DNA from: Bimastos eiseni
Lineage: Eukaryota > Annelida > Clitellata > Crassiclitellata > Lumbricidae
DNA: 64,000 nt
Assembly (NCBI GenBank): GCA_959347315.1
Contig: OY365810.1
Location: 27,839,106 to 27,903,105 of the forward strand
Reading direction: 5' to 3'
Shown here: in pieces, positions 48,581 through 58,943 of the stretch
Numbering within the stretch: the stretch's first letter is position 1
Layout: the number at the start of each line of letters is the position of its first letter
Translations under genes and position numbers: made by a program
Notes under the pieces: model-generated
Databases searched by the model: none
The model's input: the letters and a program-made list of their open reading frames with translations, nothing else
What the model was told of the DNA's origin: nothing

Positions 48581-50598
48581 GATTCATATAGAGCGTCAAC
48601 ATTAAACAGTTGAGTGTCACCTAGGGGAATAAAATCAGTTCTTAATTTATGTTTAATGTTTGACATTATTGCCATCCTGCTTTGCAGTGCTTGCCGATAA
48701 CATCTGCAATTCCGCATGGAACTTCTCACAAGAAACCTTCCCTTCACTATAAGTTATTAAAGCAGCCATGAAGTAATAGTGCAATGAGTGTAGGACAAAA
48801 GCCCCCCCCCCAGTGTAGACCATAAGCTTGCCCAAATTATATATGCATGCTTGTATGTGTGTGCATATGATGCATGATTGTATGCACAATATGTACGTGT
48901 GCATGGATGTGTCCATGTCGGCTAAGTGTTACTAAACCTGTAAAATATCTATCTTTAGCGGGTTGACATATTGCTTTGATTCCAATACCTGCAAAGTTTG
49001 AAGACGAAATGGTTAGTAATATGAGATGTGCATGTTAGAAGTCTTCGTTTTATAGGCACACATTTATGAAATTTTCAGCTATAGGGGTCTTCACCCACTC
49101 TCAGAGACTGTGAGATGATTATCGCGTGTCACTGACTGTAAGCATACTTACTAGCTGACCTTCACCGCTTATATTCTTAGATTATCATCTATATTGAGGT
49201 ATTAACGGGAGATGATTATCGCGTGTCACTGACAGTTTTGCTAACCAACGCTGCTTACTAGCCGACGATCTTCGCCGCTTATTAAGGCGTGTCGCTGACT
49301 GTTTGTTTGCAGTACTTATGTATCCTGCAAGACAACTAAATTTTCAGAATTGAACTCACTTTGTCTCCTCTGCGACACAATAATTAGTTGCTTGCTTTCA
49401 TATATTTTACATAATGTCCGGTAGATATATAACTTGTTATCATCCGTTCGTACTTCACACTAGGGGGGCTTTTGTCCGGGGGGCAAATGTCCTACCCAAA
49501 ATCGGGGGGCTTTTGTCCGGTGGGGCTTATGTCTTGTGGGGCTTTTGTCCTGGGGGCTTTGTCCGTTCCCTTAGTCGAATACATCAACTTTATAAAGACG
49601 AGGCCTATACCCGGTCGTATGACAACGTACATGTATGTGTGGCGCAAGTCCTACTTTACAGCTGAACAGTTTAATTAAAATATTAAATTGCAAACTGGGA
49701 CTATTGGCCCTTATTGGTACGCTGGCTCCACATATACTTTTGCTAATGTTTGTAATTCACCACCAGCGCTTGTAATGGCTGACTGCAAGTTTTAAAATTG
49801 ACTGCTGAAAAAGCTGAAGAAATCAATTTACATTCAGTGTCCTATTCGGTTAATGTATTGACTATTGAGCAACGACAATACAGGTGCATATCTGTGTACA
49901 ATTTGGCCAATTGTGGGATATAATATTAGACAAATATGTTCTATTTTGGACGTTGCCCTTTGTTCTATTTGACTGCCCTTCGTTTTCTATTTGACTGACA
50001 AACAAGTGCCGAACGATGAAGAGTAGAGATTAATTATGCAAATTTACTCAAAGGTCGAACTACAGGATTGGACGGCATAACAAGACCGATTGTCTATTGG
50101 TTGCGCTGTCACGTGAACGTTTTTTTACTGGCTGACGTTGTCATGCGCTTGTACAGGGCTATGTAGGTCTTTGTTGTTGAAGTTGGATCGTAACGGTCGG
50201 ATTTTTCGGTTTTATGTAGATAAGTTTTCGGAGCTGCCGTTTAAAAGAACATTTTGGAAACAGGCGAAGGAGTACCGTTCGGCCAGCAGTCGAGTCCTGA
50301 CGTCGTGGAGATCGTTTTATTACTTTCGATGATTGTCTGTCTTGAAAATCAGGAAGTCGACCATCTTGGATTTTCAACAGAAATCGTTTAATCTGCCATC
50401 TAATTAAAAGCCAGAAATGGTAGCAGTTGTAAGAACTTGTTTTTAAAGACAGTTGCGATTGATGCAGCATAAGTGGTCGAATTAGCTTATTGCAAGAGAC
50501 AGAATTTGCTAGGCTAGACTGTAGGCTGATTGAAAATCTAAATCTGAGAATAAAGTATGCAAATTTGTTTTTCTAAGTGAAGTTTCTCGTCATCCGAA
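48581..50598. other. Intergenic region upstream of the PNRC-like gene
   Basis: No gene is recognised. Two diverged copies of a segment with GAGATGATTATCGCGTGTCA and a cgccgcttat-type end occupy about 49111-49312. A G-rich block with repeated GGGGGCTTTTGTCC lies at 49463-49565, and its inverted counterpart AGGACAAAAGCCCCCCCCCC at 48792-48811, so a roughly 775-bp inverted-repeat element is possible. The last 500 bases presumably hold the promoter and 5' UTR of the PNRC-like gene. Confidence 0.45.
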
Positions 50599-51072
50599 AT
50601 GAAAGGCCAATCAATCAGTGGGAAAAGAAGCCTTGCTAGACGTCTGGTGATGTCAGGTGCGATATGTCAGAAAGAGGATTTTAAAGAAAAGTCTGTTCTG
50701 ACAAATGTAGACTTCAAAGAAAGCGATCAAAATTTGATTAATTCGAGGTTGTGTGGCTATGACTCGAGTGATGCATTGCTAGTGAACAGTGGAAGTCCGC
50801 ACAGGGATTTACTCTTGGCAGCACAAACTTTTGTTACAAGCAGTCGAAAGCGAGTTCCGCTGTCAACAAGGCCTTCAGATGGTTTCTGCCCGTCGCCTGT
50901 GGCAATTAGTGATTCACCAAACAGCCTTGTCTACGCAGGTGCGAAATTTAATGAATCACCCTCGCCAAAAGTTCTGCCAAAGCCTCCAATGCACTGGGTT
51001 GGCAGCCCAAAAGTTGTGGACTGTGGAGCAATCGAATGTGTGCTAAAAGTTATGCTCAGAGTTCAGTGTTAG
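50599..51072 (+). CDS. PNRC-like protein (proline-rich nuclear receptor coactivator family), intronless
   Basis: A 157-residue ORF with no intron. An in-frame TGA seven codons upstream of the ATG limits the start. The C-terminal 50 residues match the PNRC signature: YAGAKF (112-117), SPSPKVLPKPPMHWV (120-134) and a terminal LKVMLRVQC where vertebrate PNRC1/2 end in a short LxxLLKVQ-type helix. The rest is Ser- and Lys/Arg-rich and probably disordered. Family knowledge: PNRC1/2 bind nuclear receptors through the proline-rich SH3-ligand motif and, more generally, couple DCP1A and UPF1 in decapping and nonsense-mediated decay. PNRC2 is of similar length (139 residues). The receptor-binding helix here is modified, so the decapping role may be the conserved one; that is inference. 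It lies 3 kb downstream of DHX15 on the same strand. Confidence 0.78.
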   Translation: MKGQSISGKRSLARRLVMSGAICQKEDFKEKSVLTNVDFKESDQNLINSRLCGYDSSDALLVNSGSPHRDLLLAAQTFVTSSRKRVPLSTRPSDGFCPSPVAISDSPNSLVYAGAKFNESPSPKVLPKPPMHWVGSPKVVDCGAIECVLKVMLRVQC

Positions 51073-53050
51073 TTGAAAGTGAAAAGCATTCCTTTCTCAG
51101 TTTTTCCAATCTGGGAATGTAGTTCATATCGTTCTTGGAGTTGGTTCATTTGGTTCAAAATTGGGGTGTACTGTAATTAGCCAACAGCGGTTACTTAACT
51201 GCTTAAGCATTCAGTTAACAATCTTTCATTCAAAAGTTTAAAATTTTCTTGGAAAAATTGGAAAAGTATCTAATGTAGTTATGTTTGTCTCTGTTGTTTG
51301 TTAATTGTTGTTTGTAAAGCTAGGCTCTTTTGGCTTTTAGACTGGCAGTGTAAGATTTTGCCTGGGGTGTTTATGAATAGAATTATTAGTAAAAAATATA
51401 CCCTTAAGCAATGTTGTAGGAGTCATACAAACTTTATTGAGATAATAAACTGAATCAGATTTAAATCAAAGTAAATTACATAATTTTGGAGGTTTACTAT
51501 CTTTCATGAAAATATTTGATAACAGTCTCCAAGTAATTTAAAATGTTAATGCTAGTAAATTAATTCAATAATGGCAAGGAATGAATAATCTTGATCAAAT
51601 TATCACAAATTTAAAATGGATCATTGGCCAATTTAAGTGGAAAAAAAGATTTTAAGACTAGAGTGCTAGCAATTGAGGCCATGATTTCAAACTGTTGAGC
51701 TTCAGCATGGCAAATTGAAGAACAGAAGACTGTGATGCTAAACAAGACAAACTTTATTTTTTAGAGCATATCAGATATTGAGAAAAGGACTTGATGTGTT
51801 TTGCTGAAAACTTTGAAGTTATAGCTGTGCAGCTGGGATTATGTGAAATTATAGTCGACCGTTGTGTGATATTAGGAATGCTCAGCCAATGAAGTTCTGG
51901 TCGCCATTGAAAGTTCTCTGGAGTATTGACTGCTGATGAACAAAAATGATCTGAAAGGTCTTGCATGATATATGCAACAGAAGTGACAGACTAATGTGTT
52001 GACAGACTAATATGGATTATCTTTGGCTGAGTGTTGTTTTTCTACTCGTGGACAATTGTCGAAGTTCCAGTTCTGCAATTTGAGACTATAGAGGAAAGAC
52101 AATCTAAGAGCCATGAAAGCCTAGTGTTCGTCATCTACAACTCTATCCTGCCTTCATTCCTCCCCGGTCCTCTTCAGGACCACCCATTCCTACAAAGGAA
52201 ACGAGAAATGCCAATTTGCCAGTTCAGTGTGGCTGTGATGGTCTTGATTATATGATATGTGGAAGTAGATGGTTGAGGATGTATGAGTGTTATAGCTTTA
52301 TTCACAAGTGAAATTGTCTGATGAAATTTTGGTACATCAATGTTTATTAATGCTTGCTACTACAATATGAGTGGAGCCACTAGAGTGCATGTATTTGATG
52401 TAAATGCTAATGTTAGGATTGCTTCAGTATATATGCGTTACATTGGAGTTTGTTTATGTATGTATGTATGCTGTTCTAAACTCCGTGATGGTTTCAGGTC
52501 AGTTATGGTTTGTCTAGTAACATGCCATCAGGAGCTGATATCTATCTAACAAGTTAGTTATCTTGAATTGTAAGAGTGGCAATTTATATGATATTGAATG
52601 TCTCCTGTCCGATAGGTTGGCTTGACCATGTAATGTGATGCAAGCTTTGTTGCTAAATGTGATGCGTTGAAGGTAATTTCAATGGTGAGTACTTTGCTGA
52701 ATTCTCCTGAACCAATAAATTGGAAGTCGAAAACGAAATTTAAAATTCCTTTCTGACTTCGGACAATCAGGTGAGTGATCTTGTAACATGGGGCATAGTG
52801 GTTTGACCCTACTTCGGATGATTGATGTGAGGAGAAATAACGAACAACTGTTTGGAACCACTGTCATAAACACAAGGTGCCTGTGACTGAATGGTGGATT
52901 TTTGCAGATAAGTCAGCAGCCAAATATCACTATAGTCCGGCGTATACAGGTTGACAGGCCTACGATGGAATGAGCCTAAATATTCAATAGACCATAATTG
53001 ACTTAAGCCTAGATTTGCGTTTTGGGGTAGCATATTTAAGCCTCGATTTG
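51073..53050. other. Non-coding AT-rich region downstream of the PNRC-like gene
   Basis: After the likely 3' UTR (to about 51470) I see no coding region, RNA gene or clear transposon. ORFs here are under 75 codons and show no motif. Confidence 0.45.
51444..51449 (+). promoter_or_regulatory. Candidate polyadenylation signal of the PNRC-like gene
   Basis: AATAAA about 370 nt after the stop codon, in AT-rich sequence. Plausible but unproven. Confidence 0.35.
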
Positions 53051-53343
53051 CAGTGGCGTCACTGGGGTTGGTGTCGCCCAGTGCGGTAAACTCTTGGGTG
53101 TCACCCCTTTAGACTTTCACCATGGTCTTCTGAGCTCTGAGTCTTATTCATTTAAGCACCAGACGCTCTGCATGGTGGCACCCTGTGCCTGCTCATGTAT
53201 TTAACAATGAACGGTTATGAAACCTGACTAGACAGAGCTATGTCTGCTTTGTCAAATTTGCAATTTTTTTATTTTGGTGTCACCCCTTGATAGTGTCACC
53301 CGGTGCGGCCCGCATCCCCCGCACCCCCCTAGTGACGCCCCTG
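53051..53343. mobile_element. Non-autonomous hAT-type element with perfect 8-bp target duplication
   Basis: The left end is CAGTGGCGTCACTGGGGTTG and the inverted right end CAGGGGCGTCACTAGGGGGG. Both sub-ends carry GTGTCACCC/GGGGTGACAC blocks. It is flanked by the exact direct repeat TCGATTTG at 53043-53050 and 53344-53351. 293 bp, non-coding. Confidence 0.85.
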
Positions 53344-54293
53344 TCGATTTGTATATTTGGGTAGAGAGTTTATAATAACTGGTCAGGTAATGCTTGGGCA
53401 CAAAATACAGAATTATCACAGATGTGGGATAGATTCCTGCTACCCTCCCAAGGTTGACCACCTTTTATTGACCAGAAGGCATGGATAAAATGAGCAGCAA
53501 GGGGATGATTGCATGGCTGCCATACAGTTTAATCTGATTCGTGTGATAACTTGTGGACCATACTGCATTCATGTCGGTTTGAATTAATAAAGGAAAAATT
53601 ATATTTCGGCCTAAATCCCATTGTGAGACATGCTTTCCCAAAGTGGATCTATAAATACTGCTAAGGTTTGAAAAGTACATGTATTAAAGTGCAGTTAAAG
53701 ATGAGTTATCATTGTGTGTTGTTTTTGTAGCATTTGTTTCGTTCAACCGCAAAGTTCAGTACAGCAGATGTCACCTCATGAGAATGGCAAGAATTGCATA
53801 TGATGCAACCTCACCAAATGAACATTTAGACAATTGAAATACTGACGTGGATGTTCAATTTGTTGTAATTTTATTTACTCATTATATTTATTACATTAAG
53901 AACATGGTGCTGGTGCATGTATCAAATGCCAACCCAGATTGGACTGTTGTTTGGTATTACTACCGGTTTGCAGTAGCCTGGCAGTGATGACCGCTATTTT
54001 AGCATTATTAGCAATTTATTTGTAATTGTATATGTTAAAAATACCCAACAGGATGTTGGTGATGTAAATATGAGATGAATTATCGTGCACTGCAAAGTGA
54101 AATTGAAGGTGTGTGAATAAAGTACACTGAGCACCAACATATTGCTACTTACAATCGATTTTATAGTGATCACTGGCAGAGTTCTTTGATAAGAGGTCGT
54201 CTGCAGGGCATAATTCTGCATTATAAATTTGATACATAGTATTTTCAGTACAACATGTGTCATAACATTTGAATAATGACAGTGCCTTATGAG

Positions 54294-54595
54294 CAGGGGG
54301 TGTAAAAAGCGGGGGGCAGGGGTCACCGCCCCCCGTTTTGAAAATGGGGGTGGGGGCAAAGCCCCCTCAGTTTTAGTGCTCATTGCCCTTCCCATGTGGC
54401 CCCAAGTCGGTTCTTTTATGTTTCTCCAATGGCTTTTTAAGATGACTTGTTAAGGTAATTTGTGTGCCCCCATTTTTCAAATTCTGTGTGGGGCAAAATT
54501 CAAAAAGTGGGGGGTGGGGCAAACATTTTTTTCCTGTTTTGCACAATATTTTTTGAATTATGCCCCCCACTTTTTAAAACCTTGTTACACCTCTG
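54294..54595. mobile_element. Non-autonomous hAT-type element, G-rich family
   Basis: The ends are CAGGGGGTGTAAAAAG and (inverted right) CAGAGGTGTAACAAGG. Flanks CTTATGAG (54286-54293) and CTTATTAG (54596-54603) agree at 7 of 8. The interior is rich in GGGGGC/GCCCCC blocks. Part of it is repeated in inverted orientation at 55225-55373. Confidence 0.75.
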
Positions 54596-55224
54596 CTTAT
54601 TAGCAACTGCGAAACCTGTGCACCTCATCGTTAAAGGGCTGAACACCAGATCTACTGCATTAGTTCTCTGCCATTCGTAATGTTTTGTTGCACAGCTTAG
54701 TAGACCTTTCAGAATATTAAGTCACAAAGCCATCAATGGCTCTGTACATTATGATCCTTCAGACATGTTTATGTTTATATATGGTGGACTTTCACTCGTA
54801 TAAATTGATGAATGTGTTGTAGCTTATCATACGCATCACCATAATTTATTTATCTATTCTGAGGTTAGATATTGCCCTTCCAAATTTTTTTTGCTCAGAA
54901 GTTACTGTTGACAAGATAGTGGTTCTTTCTCATCTGTAGATTGCAAAAAAAAGCCTGGGTTCTGCTACACTTATTTAATCAGTAAAATTCTAGGATCCAG
55001 GGACACATGAAAAATGTGAGGGTTTGGTTTTTGGGTGGCAATTCCATTGAACTTCTTATATATTCATCTACATATTTTGATAACTAGGCTTATGCAGTTA
55101 TTTCGTGGGATAAATGGGTTTGTATCTGTAAATCCCAAATACTTCTAAGTTCTGTTCTAGTGCCTTGGTTGTCTTGTTTCCTACATGGGCTGAATCAAAG
55201 CATGCATACATTAGGCTTGCACCA

Positions 55225-55373
55225 AAAATCATCTTAAAAAGCCATCGGAGAAACATAAAAAAGAACCGATTTGGGGGCACGTGTGGGGCACTGAGCACTA
55301 AAACTGGGGGGCTTTGCCCCCTCAGTTATGAAACTGGGGGGCCGGTGCCCCCTGCCCCCCGACGGTCCTCTGG
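55225..55373. mobile_element. Partial inverted copy of the G-rich element at 54294-54595
   Basis: Read on the minus strand it follows the left half of the 54294 element: GGGGGGCAGGGG, then a gggggcaaagccccc-type block, TTTTAGTGCTCA, GGTTCTTTT and CTCCGATGGCTTTTTAAGAT. The other half is missing, so this is a truncated copy. Confidence 0.7.
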
Positions 55374-55749
55374 TAGGCAGATGATCGTCGGTTTCTAAGC
55401 AAGTCTTAATTATATGCCTGCATATTTTGCAGTTTAGGGGGCCATCTATTGGTCTTTTCACATTCAATACTGGCTTTTTCATATTATGTAATTGTAAATA
55501 GTATGTATTGGCCGACGCCCTTCATTGCGTTTCAGTTTTCATTTTTTACTATTTAAGCAGTATTTACTATTTTAATAACAGGCTTACCCAATAGTGGTTG
55601 GTATTCTCTATAACTTGATAATTATTGTGATTAATACCATATTATGTTGGGTTTAAGCATATTCTGGGTCGCTTATTAATATGATTAAGGTCATTTTGTT
55701 GAATCTAGGCGTAATCAGATAATGACATTCTTTTCCAAGTAGCTTAGAC

Positions 55750-58700
55750 CAGCGGTTCTCAACCTTTTTGACATGGGGACCCACTTTGCAGTATCTAGAT
55801 CTTAACGAGACCCACCATTCAAAAATCTGAGAGCATGTATTTAAGCCCCTATTAGGCAATTTACATGGCGCCTTATAAGAAGCTCTCGAAGACGCTAAAC
55901 GTAGCTACCCAAATGCGATTTGAGTAATTTAGAAGAGTTGGCTGCAAGCAGTGCAATGTTGCGAAGTTATAACGGAAGAGCGTTCCAGTATGATGGTCCA
56001 ATGCATGAGAAGGCACGGTTTGTCCGGATCGATGTACGGGAGCGCGGAACCATCAAGTCCCCACGAGCCGCAGCACGCAAGGATGGACGACCTGGCTGGC
56101 TGGAGACGGGAAGACAGAGCTCTCTGATGCATTCTGGAGCCGTGCCGACCACCGATGTCCGTCCCATGAGGATGATCTTGAATGATCCTATCCTCAACCG
56201 GGAACAAGTGCAGTGTGTCACGCATATAGCTTGAAATATGCGAGTATTTTGGCAGCTTGGCAACGACTCGAGTGGCGCAGTTGAGAACGGATTGAAGCTG
56301 TCTTATCCGGAACTTTGGCAGACCCGCACGGAAACCATTGCAGTAGTCCAGGCGAGTCAGCGCGAAGGAGTGGACAATTAAGAGTTATAGCGGCGTCAAT
56401 TGACAGATTTCGCCGAATGACTCTAATCTGGCGCAATTGATAAAAGCAAGACTTGCACAGGGAACTGACATGTTCCTCCAAGGACAGGTCTTGATCCAGA
56501 AGAACTCCCAGGTCCCCGGACGACGCGTTGAACCTTCCAATGAGAAAATGCTGCTTTAATCGCCTCCTAGTCAACCCTCGAATGCGCTTGTCTCTTGCCC
56601 AGCCACATAAATTCAGTTTTATCCGGGTTCAATCTTAGCCGATTGGAGGACAGCCAGATCTGCACTTACTCCACAATTGCCAAGATTTTTGACACGCACT
56701 TCAGTGCCTCAGATGGGCGGCATGTCAAGTACAGTTGGGAGTCGTCGGCGTATTGATGAACCCGGGCTCCAAGAGCACATATTATCTGGTTAAAGTGGTT
56801 TGGTTAAAGTTCGAGTTGACTCGATAGGCGACAGGACCATCAATGTCTACAGTCTTCCCCTAAGCAGGCCTCATGCAAATTTAAGAATTGCATTCTTCGG
56901 TGAACCCGCATTCCACTTATTAAAAACGTAAAAGAGAATACATTAAAAAATTCCAAAAAAATAAAAATAATTTACATTGATTTTTTACCATATACCATCT
57001 TTCTTTCTCTAAAAGTAAATACGAATCCTGCAGATTTTTCGAATAAATAGATATACATGTAGGCCTATACGGCCTAATGTCTATAATGTGTCGAGTTCAA
57101 ACTCAAAGAGCAAGGGTTCGGATCACACATACAGTTAGGCCTATATTGAGCCAGTCAAATAGCCAACTGTAGCTACATTGGCCTAACAAAAGAGAAAGTA
57201 TTCAAGACATTCTATTCAGTCTACGATGTTGTCTTTACACGAAAAACTCAATAGACAGCTGTAACCTGAGTGATGTGCAGAATTAATATATTCACTTTAC
57301 TGAACCCCTTTCACACTCGCCGTGCTTAGCCTACTGGTTAAGGTGTTTATTCCATTCAGCAACTCTTGGAAATGATCAGAAACCCTGCCACCTCTACTAT
57401 CTTAATAATCTCGATAATCTTGCTCCATAGCAGTATATTGACGTAGGAACTGGCCACGTAAATGGACAAGTTATCTCTCACCCCCTCAGGGTCCAAATCA
57501 TTTGGCTAAGCATTGAGATCAAGAGATCAGACACTAGAACTACACACATCCTTCTCCGAATCTGCCAACAGTTTTTTTTGTCATGCGTCTACCAATGCTT
57601 GGTAAAACTGGCCTTGATAAATATCCCTCTCTTTCCCACTGCAAGTAGCAAATGATACACCTTTGACAGCCCTTGATCTGCAGCCTGACCAGCTTCAGCA
57701 TAGTACAGTCCACTCAGTCATTTCTAGCTGTATAATGACTGCGATTCGTCTTGTCAGGACTCAGGAGTAGATGATCAACAGGAAGAGTGATATAAACTAT
57801 CTGCAATGTAAACTACAAATCGGCCAACTCTTCCAGGGCATCATACACGAGTCCAAAATTCTTTGTGAAAACAGGTTTAGCCAGTTTCATGACCGTTCCC
57901 AACAATTTATGCTGCTCTCAATCAGCTCTCCTACTACTCGCTGATCAATTGCTGAAATAATTGTGCAAACACACTGGCATTACCGAACATCTCCAACCAA
58001 GACCAAGAGCTTACATTTGCACCACACATTCACCGTCTCATGTGTCACTGTGTGATTCATGCTAAAAGTTGCGTCAGCTCCGCATTGTTACTCGCTCGAT
58101 AACTCCAGACGCCACCGCTACACTTGTCCACTCCTTCATCAAATTACTGCTGTTCACTCTATGTAGCCTCCAAACTGTGCGGTTGCGGTGCCTGGACCGG
58201 GTCCTGCGTTTTGCTGCACGTCTTGTCGGTCGCATTTCGAAATGTATCCACATCTCCGGTTAGATACTGGATGCGCTCCCATAGCCACTCCTCCAGCAGC
58301 GATTCTCGTACCCCATCATCGCTCTGGTCTGGTAGTCCTTGCCTCCTTGCTAGGTCTCGTCGACGCCGATCTTCGCAAACTCTGACACACATCTTTATCC
58401 ACTTTGAACCCTGCACATTGTATGAGCTTTGTTAAATCAGCAAGCCACGCATCAATGAATGCATTGTACGACTGACCATGCTAGCGTATGACAAAACTAT
58501 AAATGAATCATAATAAAATTACATAATGTGATAAAAAAATAATATTAAAAGAACCTTTATTGTTTGACTCACATTGAGACATAAAAACTGTTAATGAGAT
58601 GGCGGGGCTACATTCTGGTCAGATGTACAGTAGCCTAAGTTAATACGTGGGCTGATGTTGGTTAGACACAAATTCAAGTCATTATTTACACAGAACCTAC

Positions 58701-58943
58701 TCCTATAATTATTTAGTCTTGAGTGTAATCATAGCTGAACAGCCGGTCTCACAGATATATGCGTAGTTTAAAATGGCAGCAACACTGACAAAGCAACGAT
58801 CTGTAGAAAATATAGCGCATTGCATTCACGTGACAATATTTTTCAGTGGAAAAAAAATGCGATTTCAAAGAAAAGTTGGTGACCCACTTGGATATCCTTT
58901 GCGACCCACTTGCGGGTCGCGACCCACAGGTTGAAAATCACTG
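55750..58943. mobile_element. 3.2-kb hAT-type element with exact 8-bp target duplication
   Basis: The left end is CAGCGGTTCTCAACCTTTTT; the inverted right end is CAGTGATTTTCAACCTGTGG, followed by GGGTCGCGACCC, itself palindromic. The flanks are the identical 8-mer GCTTAGAC at 55742-55749 and 58944-58951. hAT transposons make 8-bp duplications and this terminal sequence is typical of them. Inside I find a LINE fragment (55850-56790, minus strand) and about 2 kb with many stops in which I do not recognise a transposase. It may be a non-autonomous element enlarged by nested insertion, or a decayed autonomous one. Confidence 0.82.
55850..56790 (-). mobile_element. Decayed L2/CR1-like LINE: reverse transcriptase C-terminal half, nested in hAT element
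   Basis: The minus strand carries the catalytic YADD motif in HQYADDSQLYL (codons at 56741-56752), then LNPDKTEF, LGVLLDQDLSLEEHVSSLCK, LRQIRVIRRNLS, and near the 3' end LRAAARGDLMVPRSRT, FSCIGPSYWNALPL. The tail GGCGCCATGTAAATTGCC ends near 55857. Several stops and frameshifts show it is dead. The 5' half (endonuclease, first RT blocks) is absent, as usual for 5' truncation. It resembles in layout the shorter LINE ends elsewhere in this window. Confidence 0.8.

Noticed and set aside
55920..56574. ORFs of about 100-118 codons as host genes
   Set aside because: The minus-strand ones are pieces of the decayed LINE reverse transcriptase; the plus-strand one is its antisense shadow.
56800..58870. 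hAT transposase gene inside the 3.2-kb element
   Set aside because: Expected from the element type, but I found many stops in all frames and no recognisable transposase motif.
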